A stretch of 64,000 nt of DNA. Source: DAIDKA01 sp049792815. Its GTDB lineage: Bacteria > Pseudomonadota > Gammaproteobacteria > Steroidobacterales > Steroidobacteraceae. The translations under genes were made by a program, and so were the position numbers. The notes under the pieces are model-generated. The model made no database searches, had not been told where the DNA came from, and was given only the letters and a program-made list of their open reading frames with translations. Where the stretch lies: positions 1 through 64,000 of the forward strand of contig JBARBG010000160.1 in NCBI GenBank assembly GCA_049792815.1, in the 5' to 3' direction. Of the stretch, positions 15,898-24,329 are shown piece after piece (the first letter of the stretch is position 1; each line of letters begins with the position of its first letter).

Positions 15898-17880
15898 TCA
15901 GGGCGGGACGTCGGGAGGAATCGCCGGCACACTTGGCGCGGCGACCGAGGCGGGCGATCCGACGCCGAGGTCGGTGGGATTGGGGGTCATCGGACGCGTG
16001 GTTCCCGCGGGCGAACGCAAATCAAAGATCGGACCCGGCGCGGATCCAAGGCGGTGGTCGATCAGTATCAGGGGCTTTCCGGCAAGTGCGGCCGTAAGGT
16101 CGGTGATCGAGCGTTCCAGCAGGAAGGCCGCGCCGCCATCAGTGTGGGCGCGGCGCTCGGCGTCAAATTTGTAGGCGACCGAGTTGGCGACCGTGACGTT
16201 CTCGACGGCCCCGGCATTGGCCGAGGTGGTGAGCTGGTGCGCCTCCTGCTGGGCCACTCCCGCGACACGTTCGGCCCGACCGCGCTCATCAAAGATACTG
16301 GCCCGGGCATTGATCTCGGCGGCCTGCACCGCGTGGTAGGCGCTGGCGGCTCCCGCGGGCGGATGTATCTCCTCGATCAGCACCGAGAGGATTTCAATGC
16401 CGGCCTGATGCGAATTCATGTCGGCCGCCAGCGCGTCGCGCAGCGTGGCCGCGACGTTATCGCGCCGCTCGCCCAGCACCGCCAGCAGGGTGCGTGAGTT
16501 GAAATAGCGCAGGACGATGCGGCTGCCGGCCTGCTCGATGAGGGTTGCAGGGTCGGCCACCGAGTAGACGGATTGCCGCGCGGCCTCATCATTCAGGCCG
16601 ACGCGGTACAGCACGCTGATCTCGGTGCTGACACTCTGAAAGCCCTGCTGACCGGATCCCGGGCTTGGCACCAGGTAATTGGCCTGTCCGGCATGGGCAC
16701 TCTCCCAGAGCCGGTTCAGGCTGGCCGGTGGCGTGTCTTCGGCGCCCACCGACTCGACGCTGTCGGGACCTGACTCATCCACGCCCACGTGAACCGAATG
16801 AATCGTCCCGTATTCAACCGGTCGCAGCCGTCCCAGCGGCCAGGGCAAGAGCAGATGCAGGCCGGGTCCGTACACGGCAATGGGGGCGCCGAAGCGCTCG
16901 TAGATGCCGCGCTGTCCCAGCTCGATGAGCTTCAGCCCCGTCAATCCCCAGCACAGCAGCGCGGTACCCAGCAGGGTCGGGAGCACCGCACGGCTGAGAA
17001 AGGACAGCGCCCAGCTGCGAGCGAAATCCAGGCCCAGATGGCTGCGCATCAGGGCTGCGGGCGAGCGCGGTCCGCCGGTGATGACGCCGGCCAGGATGCT
17101 GTCGGTCACGGCCCTGGCATTGGCCGCGGCAGGGGCCGGCAGAAACAGGCGCGCCAGCGCCCGCAGCGCCAGCTCCACGGCAATCAGTACCGGCACAATG
17201 GCGAGCGGCCACCGCACCCAGTGCGCCCAGCTCAGCTGCGCGGCGCGCGCCAGTTCGCTGCAGGCGACCGCCCCGAGCAGCACCGTCGTCAGCAGCAGCA
17301 GGCGCCGCAATGTCGGTGCCTCGGGCAATTGCGGCTCGGGAAAATCTGCCATGACGCGCTCGGCCACCAGTGAGGTGAAGGCGAGTGCGAACATCAATGC
17401 GGCGGCAATGTTGGCCGCGGTGGCATCAGCCGCTACCGGCGTCGTCGGCCAGAGGACTCTTAGCAGTATGTAAATGAGTATGGCGCCGAGCGGCGCGATG
17501 CCGGCCTGACCCAGGCGCGCCGCGATACCGGGATGGTGAAGAATGGCGCGCCAGCCCGCGGGCGCCGCGACGACCCGCCCGCTCTCGAGCGCCACGGATT
17601 CGTTGAAACGGGCCGTCGTTAGGGCGAATGTGCCAGTGAGTGCGCTGAGCGACAGCAGCAGTGCCGCCAGCGCAGCGCCCGCCGCGCCGCCGCTGATCAG
17701 CTCCTGCGCCAGCGCCCGCAGCGGCGCGGCCACACCGGCCGGCAGCGCAGCCGCCAACAGCACCGCCGCAAGGGCCAGCGCCACAGCCGTGTACAGAACC
17801 GAAAGCCTGCGGATGAGTCGGTGGGATCTGGGAAAGACTGGTTCGCCCGGCTTCGCCCGATCGGTCTCGGATTTGTCCAT
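15898..17880 (-). CDS. Polytopic membrane domain fused to an SPFH (HflK-like) domain
   Basis: A 660-residue protein. The first 330 or so residues hold about eight hydrophobic segments with no family I recognise. A further helix leads into a band-7 domain (GQRGIYERFGAPI, then STEISVLYRVGLNDEAA and an HPPAGAASAYHAV segment like HflK), and a Pro-rich tail ends the protein. Ordinary HflK/HflC have one membrane helix, so this fusion is unusual. ATG 17880 begins MDKSETDR; upstream codons run into the divergent cytochrome promoter. First gene of the minus-strand SPFH/ATPase operon, 35 bases before the HflC-like gene. Confidence 0.82.
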   Translation of the reverse strand: MDKSETDRAKPGEPVFPRSHRLIRRLSVLYTAVALALAAVLLAAALPAGVAAPLRALAQELISGGAAGAALAALLLSLSALTGTFALTTARFNESVALESGRVVAAPAGWRAILHHPGIAARLGQAGIAPLGAILIYILLRVLWPTTPVAADATAANIAAALMFALAFTSLVAERVMADFPEPQLPEAPTLRRLLLLTTVLLGAVACSELARAAQLSWAHWVRWPLAIVPVLIAVELALRALARLFLPAPAAANARAVTDSILAGVITGGPRSPAALMRSHLGLDFARSWALSFLSRAVLPTLLGTALLCWGLTGLKLIELGQRGIYERFGAPIAVYGPGLHLLLPWPLGRLRPVEYGTIHSVHVGVDESGPDSVESVGAEDTPPASLNRLWESAHAGQANYLVPSPGSGQQGFQSVSTEISVLYRVGLNDEAARQSVYSVADPATLIEQAGSRIVLRYFNSRTLLAVLGERRDNVAATLRDALAADMNSHQAGIEILSVLIEEIHPPAGAASAYHAVQAAEINARASIFDERGRAERVAGVAQQEAHQLTTSANAGAVENVTVANSVAYKFDAERRAHTDGGAAFLLERSITDLTAALAGKPLILIDHRLGSAPGPIFDLRSPAGTTRPMTPNPTDLGVGSPASVAAPSVPAIPPDVPP

Positions 17881-17928
17881 AGGTGTCGTTATCGTAGGGT
17901 CAAACGCGCGGGCAGCGTTGCCGAAGCC

Positions 17929-17934
17929 TATACT
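17929..17934 (+). promoter_or_regulatory. Putative -10 box (TATACT) of the cytochrome c operon
   Basis: TATACT lies in the 72-base divergent gap between the SPFH/ATPase operon and the cytochrome/PpiC/HupE operon, 18 bases before the chosen GTG start. The gap is short enough for one regulator to control both directions. Confidence 0.4.
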
Positions 17935-17952
17935 AACGCAAAGATTGGGGTC

Positions 17953-18720
17953 GTGCAGCTTGTGACCGACGGTCATTATCGAGTGAAAGTGGCGTTGGCA
18001 TTGGGCATCGTCGCCATCGGCGTCGTGGTGCTGGCCCGCGCCCATCTGCGCACCGATCGGCTGCAGCAGCGACTGCTTGCTGCGTTACCCGATGCGGTCG
18101 CGGCCGATCCATCACTGGTGCGATTCGCCGTCGATCAGGCGCGGCCGCTGTATACCCAGCACTGCGCGGCGTGCCATGGAGCCGACCTGCATGGCAACCC
18201 GCAGATCGGCGCCCCGGATCTGACTGACGATGTGTGGCTTTACGGTGACGGCAGTCTCTATGACATCGAGCGCACCATCCTGTATGGCGCCCGCGCCGGT
18301 GTCAGCAATTCACACGACGAGGCGGAGATGCCGGCCTTTGGCTTGCGGGGCGTGCTGACCGATGCGCAGGTTCGCAGCGTGGTGCAGTACCTGCTGCAGC
18401 TTAGCGGACGTCCCTACCAGGTCGAGGCGGCCAACGATGGCCGCGCGCTGTACTACGGTGTGGCCAACTGCGGTGATTGTCATGGCCCGGACGCGCGTGG
18501 CAATAATGATTATGGCGCGCCGGATCTGACGCGCAATGTCTGGAACAATGGCGGTGATCCACAGTCCCTGTACACGAGCATCTATGCGGGGCGGCACCGC
18601 ATCATGCCGGCCTGGCGCGGCACGCTGAGCCTGGAACAGATCCGCGCGCTGGCGACTTATGTGTACGCGGTTTCACATTCGCACGGAGCGCCTGAGGCGG
18701 CGCCGGGCGCAACCTCGTGA
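17953..18720 (+). CDS. Membrane-anchored diheme cytochrome c
   Basis: A protein of about 255 residues with an N-terminal membrane anchor (VALALGIVAIGVVVLARA) and two c-type heme sites, CAACH (Cys71-His75) and CGDCH (Cys173-His177). Each lies in a class I cytochrome domain with a downstream Met ligand candidate (EMPAFG; RIMPAWRG). The domains resemble the mono-heme CccA/CcoP type, and the protein would carry electrons on the periplasmic side. No ATG fits; GTG 17953 with GGGG just upstream is chosen, with GTG 17962 or 17983 possible. The stop overlaps the next GTG by 4 bases, so it heads a coupled three-gene operon. Confidence 0.82.
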   Translation: MQLVTDGHYRVKVALALGIVAIGVVVLARAHLRTDRLQQRLLAALPDAVAADPSLVRFAVDQARPLYTQHCAACHGADLHGNPQIGAPDLTDDVWLYGDGSLYDIERTILYGARAGVSNSHDEAEMPAFGLRGVLTDAQVRSVVQYLLQLSGRPYQVEAANDGRALYYGVANCGDCHGPDARGNNDYGAPDLTRNVWNNGGDPQSLYTSIYAGRHRIMPAWRGTLSLEQIRALATYVYAVSHSHGAPEAAPGATS

Positions 18721-19610
18721 ACCTGCGACACCCGTTGCTGCTGCCCGCGGCCGCCATCATCATCGGCCTCATTCTCGCGGGTGCGGGGCTGTTCCGCGCG
18801 GCGCCGCTGCCCCTGGCCGTCGTGCCGCCGGGCTATGTGGCACTCGTCAATCAGAAGGGACTGCTGATGAGCGATTACATCGCTCAGACGCAGGTTGAGA
18901 CCTCGCGGAGCTTTGCCGAATCGACCCCCGCCGAACGCAGCAAAGTCCTGCGCGAAATGATCGACGAGGAGCTGCTGGTGCAGCGCGCCCTGGTGCTGGA
19001 TCTGCCCGAGACCACCAATGAGGTGCGCGGGAGCCTGGTGTCAGCCGTGAATGCGCAGGTGGCGGCACCGGTCCTGGCCTATGTACCCACCGATGCGGAA
19101 CTGCGCGCCTACTATGAGAAGTACCGCCAGAACTACACCGGCCCGGGTTCGATGACTCTGCACGATCTGGTGCTGCACATCGGCGGCTTTGAAAATGCCG
19201 ATCAAAGCCCGACTCAGGCCCAGGCCGATGCCACCGAAGCGGTCTACCAGTTGCGCTCCGGCGCATCGCTGGCCTATGTCATGGAGCATTTCGGGTTCGT
19301 GAATTCAGGGCGCATGGACGACACCGACCAGCTGGATTTCGCGGTCAAGCTGCACCTGGGGGACAAGCTCTACAAAATCGCCGCGCAGATGCGCGATGGC
19401 GAGGTGTCAGAGCCGATCCAGGATGCCGATGGCATGCATATCCTGGTGATGGTGCGCCATGAATTTCCCAAGGTGGTGGATTTCGGCGCGGTCCGCGACC
19501 GGGTCTATCTGGATTTCAGGACTGCCGCAAGCAGCCGCGCCACCCAGGAAAACCTCAACCTGCTGCGCAGCCAGGCGCAGATTCTGCTGGCCCCGGGACT
19601 GACAGAGTGA
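18717..19610 (+). CDS. PpiC/SurA-type peptidyl-prolyl isomerase-like membrane protein
   Basis: A 297-residue protein with an N-terminal membrane helix (about 9-27), a SurA-N-like helical region (ERSKVLREMIDEELLVQRAL) and a parvulin-type domain at about 140-245 (MTLHDLVLHI, then GEVSEPIQDADGMHILVM). Such proteins help envelope proteins fold. The parvulin core diverges from SurA and PpiD, and activity is not certain. GTG 18717 overlaps the cytochrome stop (GTGA), and its own stop overlaps the next GTG in the same way. It may assemble the HupE-like protein or cytochrome encoded beside it. Confidence 0.78.
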   Translation: MNLRHPLLLPAAAIIIGLILAGAGLFRAAPLPLAVVPPGYVALVNQKGLLMSDYIAQTQVETSRSFAESTPAERSKVLREMIDEELLVQRALVLDLPETTNEVRGSLVSAVNAQVAAPVLAYVPTDAELRAYYEKYRQNYTGPGSMTLHDLVLHIGGFENADQSPTQAQADATEAVYQLRSGASLAYVMEHFGFVNSGRMDDTDQLDFAVKLHLGDKLYKIAAQMRDGEVSEPIQDADGMHILVMVRHEFPKVVDFGAVRDRVYLDFRTAASSRATQENLNLLRSQAQILLAPGLTE

Positions 19611-20809
19611 AGCGCCTGGCATGGCTGGCGCTGTGCTGGCTGGCACCAGGGGCTGGATCTGCGCTCGCGGCGGGCCACAGTGTCAGCTACTCGACGTGGA
19701 TCGTCTCCGACAATCTGGTCACCATGCGCCTGGCATTACCGGTGAGTGAGGCGCGCCGCCTGCTGGGTGTCGCGGTTCCGGTGCTGACGACGGACCGGCT
19801 GAAGGACTACGTGCTCGAGCATGTCACGGTGTCGTCCGCGGGCGGCGCATGTCCGGCCATCGATCAGGGCTATGACCTGGGTCGGGTTGATCCACTGGCC
19901 GTGGGACCTGATCTGTATGGCTTCGAAGTCGTTTATCGCTGCACTGATCCTGGACAGGTGGTGCTGCGCGATACGGTGCTGTTCGCGAACGTGCCCGACC
20001 ACGTCGACTTTGCGCGTATCCGCACTCACGGCCAGGTGGTTGAGCAACTATTCACGGCCGGACGGCAGCAGCTGTCCCTGCCGGACGCAGGCGCGCCGCC
20101 CGCCGCGGGAATGGGCGCCTATCTGCGCATCGGGCTGCTGCATGTTCTTAACAGTCCCGATCGCTGGTGCGTGCTGCTCGCCGCGCTGCTGCTGGTGGGG
20201 CGTTGGGTCGACGTGGGCGGCATCATCCTGGCCCTGGCCGGGGGCTACCTGTTGTCCCTGGCGCTGTCTGCTTCAGGCTGGGTTTTGCCGCGCGTGAATG
20301 CGGTCGAGGCCTTCGTGGGTCTGCTGGTCGCGCTGCTGGGTGCCGTGCTCGCGCTGCGCGATGGGCAGCACCGCCGGGTGGCCATATTGGCTTGGGCAAG
20401 CCTGCTGGGGCTGCTGGCCCTCGCTTCATTCTTCGGGCACGCGCCGTCGGCGGTGCCGCTGCTGCTCGGCGGCGCACTCATGTTTGCCGGTGTCATGGTG
20501 GTGGCAGATCAGGTCAAGGGCCGGGCCTGGTGGGGGCTGATTGGGCTCTTTGCGCTGCTCGACGGCGTCGTCATGTCCGCAGGGCTGCCGCCGGCACAGC
20601 TGCCGCAACGATTGTTGGTGGCGGTCATGCTGGGATTCAATGCGGGAGCGTGGCTCGTTGAGTCGCTGCTGGTGGCAATGTTCGCCGCGATCTTGTTGGC
20701 CGTGCGCGCGCCGCACGCAGTGGCAGCCAGGGCATGGCTCGGAAACCTCGCAGCCGCGGGCCTGAGCGGCGTGGGCACGTTCTGGCTCGTCAGTCGCCTT
20801 TGGGTGTGA
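19607..20809 (+). CDS. HupE/UreJ-like membrane protein (degenerate metal motif)
   Basis: A 400-residue protein with a signal peptide (to about residue 22), a periplasmic beta-rich domain (about 25-165) and a C-terminal membrane domain of about seven helices. The layout and the entry helix YLRIGLLHVLN match the HupE/UreJ_2 family, whose members include nickel permeases. The usual H-x-x-x-G-x-DH motif reads HVLNSPDRW here, so the second metal-ligand His is absent. GTG 19607 overlaps the PpiC stop. With NiCoT and a P1B ATPase nearby, a metal role is suggested, but the altered motif argues against simple nickel transport. Confidence 0.72.
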   Translation: MKRLAWLALCWLAPGAGSALAAGHSVSYSTWIVSDNLVTMRLALPVSEARRLLGVAVPVLTTDRLKDYVLEHVTVSSAGGACPAIDQGYDLGRVDPLAVGPDLYGFEVVYRCTDPGQVVLRDTVLFANVPDHVDFARIRTHGQVVEQLFTAGRQQLSLPDAGAPPAAGMGAYLRIGLLHVLNSPDRWCVLLAALLLVGRWVDVGGIILALAGGYLLSLALSASGWVLPRVNAVEAFVGLLVALLGAVLALRDGQHRRVAILAWASLLGLLALASFFGHAPSAVPLLLGGALMFAGVMVVADQVKGRAWWGLIGLFALLDGVVMSAGLPPAQLPQRLLVAVMLGFNAGAWLVESLLVAMFAAILLAVRAPHAVAARAWLGNLAAAGLSGVGTFWLVSRLWV

Positions 20810-20858
20810 GATTTGCTTCGCGTGGATTATAGAAATATATGTTAACTTATTGATATAT

Positions 20859-21488
20859 ATGAATTCAAATCCACCCGCCGATCGTCGGCCGCTCAAGACG
20901 CGCTCCACCGCATGGGCCCAATATCTGGCCAGCGTGCTGGTCCGTGCCGGTGCCTCACCCAACGCCATCTCGGTCACCAGCATCGTGTTTGCGGCGCTCG
21001 GCGCCTGGCTGCTGGTGGGCTTTGCAAGCCCGTGGACGCTCGTGGGTGCCGCGCTGTGCATTCAGCTGCGGCTGCTGTGCAATATGCTCGATGGCATGGT
21101 GGCGATCGAGGGCGGTCGCAAGTCGGCAACTGGCGCGCTCTACAATGAAATCCCCGACCGCATCGGCGACTCGCTGTTGATCGTGGCCGTGGGTTACGCG
21201 GCGGGGTGGCTGACTCTCGGCTGGTACGGTGCGCTCGCTGCGGCAGTTACGGCCTACATTCGTGTGTTGGGCGGTGCGCTGGGACAGGCGCAGGATTTCA
21301 GGGGACCCATGGCCAAACCGCACCGCATGTTCGTGGCGACGATTGGCTGCCTTCTCGGCGCCATCGAGCAGGCGAAGCTCGGATCCCATTGGGCACTGAC
21401 CGCTGCGATATGGCTTGTCGCCGTGGGCGCGACCATCACCTGCGGCACCCGGACCTGGGCGATCGCGCAGCGCCTGCAGTCCCGGTAG
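20859..21488 (+). CDS. CDP-alcohol phosphatidyltransferase family protein
   Basis: A 209-residue integral membrane protein with about six helices and the family motif in variant form: LDGMVAIEGGRKSATG-ALYNEIPD. The DG and final Asp are kept, but the Arg and one Asp of the canonical DGxxAR-x8-GxxxDxxxD pattern are changed (A-I and Asn). Family enzymes transfer a phosphatidyl group from CDP-diacylglycerol to an alcohol. ATG 20859 lies in a very AT-rich stretch (20815-20870) with no Shine-Dalgarno, so a short or absent leader is possible. With the next two genes it resembles the E. coli ynbA-ynbB arrangement. Confidence 0.82.
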   Translation: MNSNPPADRRPLKTRSTAWAQYLASVLVRAGASPNAISVTSIVFAALGAWLLVGFASPWTLVGAALCIQLRLLCNMLDGMVAIEGGRKSATGALYNEIPDRIGDSLLIVAVGYAAGWLTLGWYGALAAAVTAYIRVLGGALGQAQDFRGPMAKPHRMFVATIGCLLGAIEQAKLGSHWALTAAIWLVAVGATITCGTRTWAIAQRLQSR

Positions 21489-21492
21489 CGGC

Positions 21493-22107
21493 GTGCGTCC
21501 CTCGGCTTTCCTGCTCGTCGGTCTGGTTCGGCTCCTGGTCGGCGCGTATCCGCGCTGGGCAGGCAGCGAGCCAGCGACGATGCAGCGGCTGTATTTCGCG
21601 AATCATTCGAGCCACATCGACACGCTGGCGCTATGGTCGGCGCTGCCCGTCGGTTTGCGCTCACGCACCCGGCCGGTCGCCGCACGCGATTACTGGGGCA
21701 GGGGTTTCAAACATTACATTGCGACCCGTGTGTTGCGCGCCGTGCTCATCGACCGGGCCCGCGAGGATCGCAGCACCGATCCGCTCGAGCCGCTGATTGC
21801 GGCGCTGCACGGCGGGGATTCTCTGATCATCTTTCCAGAAGGCACTCGCGGTCGTGAGCCGACGCCGGCTGCCTTCAAGAGCGGGCTGTATCGCCTGGCG
21901 CAGCAGTTCCCGGCGGTGCAACTGGTCCCGGTGTACCTGGAGAACCTGCATCGCAGCATGCCCAAGGGCGCACTGCTGCCCATTCCCATTACCTGTACCG
22001 TGCGGTTCGGTTCGCCAATGGCGCTGAGCGAGAATGAGTCGAAGGAGGACTTCCTGGCGCGCGCCCGCGCGGAAGTCATCAAGCTGGCCGGCAGCATCGC
22101 AGGATGA
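21493..22107 (+). CDS. PlsC-like 1-acylglycerol-3-phosphate acyltransferase
   Basis: A 204-residue acyltransferase with the HX4D site in NHSSHIDT (about residues 37-44), the FPEGTRG substrate motif and VPVYLENL further on. The family acylates lysophosphatidic acid or similar lipids at the inner membrane. The start is taken as GTG 21493, four bases after the upstream stop, since longer frames overlap that gene. Its stop (TGA 22105-22107) sits inside the start region of the next gene. Placed between a CDP-alcohol transferase and a cytidylyltransferase, it probably serves a dedicated phospholipid route. Confidence 0.85.
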   Translation: MRPSAFLLVGLVRLLVGAYPRWAGSEPATMQRLYFANHSSHIDTLALWSALPVGLRSRTRPVAARDYWGRGFKHYIATRVLRAVLIDRAREDRSTDPLEPLIAALHGGDSLIIFPEGTRGREPTPAAFKSGLYRLAQQFPAVQLVPVYLENLHRSMPKGALLPIPITCTVRFGSPMALSENESKEDFLARARAEVIKLAGSIAG

Positions 22108-22108
22108 C

Positions 22109-23050
22109 ATGACTGCTCAACAAAAAGCCCTGTGGCTGTTTGGCGCCGTGGTCGCGCTGCTGCTGGTGGCCTCCACGGCCGGCGCCATACTCAAGAGCCG
22201 GGCCAAGTCCGAAAGCGGCCGCGCCGTGGTCGGCAATCTGGTTGCGCGCGTGAATGCCTGGTGGGTGATGGTGGCGTTCCTGGCGGTGGCTTTCGCGCTG
22301 GGGCAAAACGCCATGCTGATCATGTTCGGGTTTGCGTCTTTCTTCGCGCTGCGTGAATTCATCACCCTGACGCCGACGCAGCGTGGGGACTACGGACCGC
22401 TGTTGCTGGCGTTCTATGTGCTGGTACCGCTGCAATATGCGTTGATCGGGTTCAATCAATATGGAACCTACGCCATCTGCATACCCGTCTACGCCTTCCT
22501 GCTGTTGCCCGCCGCCGCTGCGTTCGCGGGGGACACCAAGGATTTCCTGACGCGCTCGGCCAAGATCCAATGGGGTGTGATGATCACGGTGTACTGCATC
22601 AGCTATGCGCCGGCGCTGATGCTGCTTGATATCCCCGGCTACCGGGGTTCTGATTCGCTGCTGGTCTTCTACCTGCTGTTCATCGTGCAGTTGAGCGATG
22701 TCATGCAGTATGTGTTCGGAAAACTGTTCGGCAGGACCCGGCTGGCGCCACAGGTGAGCCCGTCGAAGACGGTCGAAGGCCTGGTGGGCGGGGGGCTCAC
22801 TGCGACGGCGGTGGGTGGGGCCCTGTGGTGGATCACGCCCTTCACCTGGCAACAGTCGCTGCTCATGTCCTTCCTCATCGTGATCATGGGGTTTCTGGGC
22901 GGACTGACGCTGTCGGCCGTGAAACGCAGCCTTGGCGCCAAGGACTGGGGCGTCATGATCGAGGGCCATGGCGGCATGCTGGACCGGCTCGATTCGGTGA
23001 GCTTCGCCGCGCCGGTATTCTTTCATGTGACGCGCTATTTCTTCACCTGA
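22109..23050 (+). CDS. CdsA-like phosphatidate cytidylyltransferase (YnbB type)
   Basis: A 313-residue, multi-helix membrane protein with the CDP-diacylglycerol synthase signature near the C-terminus: SAVKRSLGAKDWG followed by HGGMLDRLD. It makes CDP-diacylglycerol from phosphatidate and CTP. An inner segment SPSKTVEGLVGG is also typical. ATG 22109 is one base after the upstream stop. The three-gene order (phosphatidyltransferase, acyltransferase, cytidylyltransferase) suggests an accessory pathway making its own CDP-diacylglycerol, as in ynbAB-like clusters, with an unknown end product. Confidence 0.88.
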   Translation: MTAQQKALWLFGAVVALLLVASTAGAILKSRAKSESGRAVVGNLVARVNAWWVMVAFLAVAFALGQNAMLIMFGFASFFALREFITLTPTQRGDYGPLLLAFYVLVPLQYALIGFNQYGTYAICIPVYAFLLLPAAAAFAGDTKDFLTRSAKIQWGVMITVYCISYAPALMLLDIPGYRGSDSLLVFYLLFIVQLSDVMQYVFGKLFGRTRLAPQVSPSKTVEGLVGGGLTATAVGGALWWITPFTWQQSLLMSFLIVIMGFLGGLTLSAVKRSLGAKDWGVMIEGHGGMLDRLDSVSFAAPVFFHVTRYFFT

Positions 23051-23130
23051 GTTGCAGAACTTTGGCGTGACTGCGCGGTCCACCGGGCGGGGGGGACAAG
23101 AATGCGTGCAGCGACGCCAAGCGGGCTTGC

Positions 23131-24327
23131 GTGAAATACTGGCCACTGGTCTGGACCGCGCTATGGCGCCGGCCGGCCGAAGCCATCCTGATATGGCTGG
23201 CCGTGACGGTCTCGTTCGCCTTGTTCGGTCTCATGGTCGGCCTGCATGCCACCTACGACCAACTCATTGACAATTCCAGACTGGATCGGCTGTACGTGGA
23301 CGCGCGCTTTCCCAGTGCCAGTCCCACTGGAATCCTGCTGCCGTTCGCCCTGCGCGATACGATCACGCGTATCGAGGGCGTCTCCGCCGCAAGCGCGGTC
23401 TACGGGGTGAATGGCTACTACCGGGATCCCCATGTGCGCGTATCGGTCGGTGCGGTGGACGAACATATGCGCTCGGCGTGGCCTGAATTGCCGCTCACCC
23501 CTGCTCAGTGGGATCAACTGTTTGCGACACCGGACGGCGTGTTCATCTCCCGCAGCCGGGCAGCGGCGCTGGGCCTCAAGGCCGGTGACCCGCTGCCTGT
23601 GATCACGTCGGCCGTTTTCACGCCGCCAGGTTTGGGGGCACGTGCCGACGGGGCAACGGCCTGGCAGTTTCAGGTGCTTGGGGTCATACCGGACATGGTT
23701 CCGGCCTGGGGATCGGGGATTCTGGGCAACCTGAGCTACGTGGATAATTCCCGCCCGGCGAATTCGCGAGGCTATGCATGGGAATATCGTGTAGCCGTGC
23801 GCGATGGGACTCAGGCAAACGAGATCGCCGTTCGCATCGACCGGGCAACGACCAACTCGGGCACGCCGACGCTGACCATTCCCGAGAAGATCGCCGAGAT
23901 CGACGCCGTCAATTCAGGAGTTTCCGTGGCCGCCAAGACCTGGCCGGTCGCTGGCGCGGGCATTTTCATGATCCTGCTGCTGACGGCCAATGGGCTTGCA
24001 CAGTCGGTACGCGAACGAACGCCCGAATTCGCCGTACTGAGGACTGTTGGATATCGTCAAGCGACGCTCATGGGTCTGGTGTTCGCCGAGGCTGCCATAC
24101 CCTGCGTGGCCGGCGCCGCACTCGGCATGGGTCTGGCCGTGTTCATGAGCCGGTTGCCCATCCACTATCTGCCCGACGATCTGAAATCACTGCCCAAACC
24201 GACGCTGTCGCTCGCCGTGCTGTCGGTGTCGCTTGGCTGCGCACTGCTGCTGGCGCTCGGGGGCGCCGCGATTCCGATGCGCCGACTGCGGCATCTGAGC
24301 GTCACTGACACCTTGGCGGGGCGCTGA
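23131..24327 (+). CDS. FtsX/MacB-type ABC transporter permease
   Basis: A 398-residue permease with a first membrane helix at about 18-38, a large periplasmic MacB-PCD-like domain (about 45-270) and a C-terminal FtsX module of three helices starting at GAGIFMILLLTANGLAQSVRERTPEFAVLRTVGY. The RERTPEFAVLRTVGY loop is the usual contact with the ATPase. GTG 23131 starts the frame, 80 bases after the lipid gene. It forms a pair with the next gene. No ATP-binding partner is encoded in the window, so it must be supplied from elsewhere. Such pairs export lipoproteins, peptides or macrolides. Confidence 0.87.
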   Translation: MKYWPLVWTALWRRPAEAILIWLAVTVSFALFGLMVGLHATYDQLIDNSRLDRLYVDARFPSASPTGILLPFALRDTITRIEGVSAASAVYGVNGYYRDPHVRVSVGAVDEHMRSAWPELPLTPAQWDQLFATPDGVFISRSRAAALGLKAGDPLPVITSAVFTPPGLGARADGATAWQFQVLGVIPDMVPAWGSGILGNLSYVDNSRPANSRGYAWEYRVAVRDGTQANEIAVRIDRATTNSGTPTLTIPEKIAEIDAVNSGVSVAAKTWPVAGAGIFMILLLTANGLAQSVRERTPEFAVLRTVGYRQATLMGLVFAEAAIPCVAGAALGMGLAVFMSRLPIHYLPDDLKSLPKPTLSLAVLSVSLGCALLLALGGAAIPMRRLRHLSVTDTLAGR

Positions 24328-24329
24328 GC

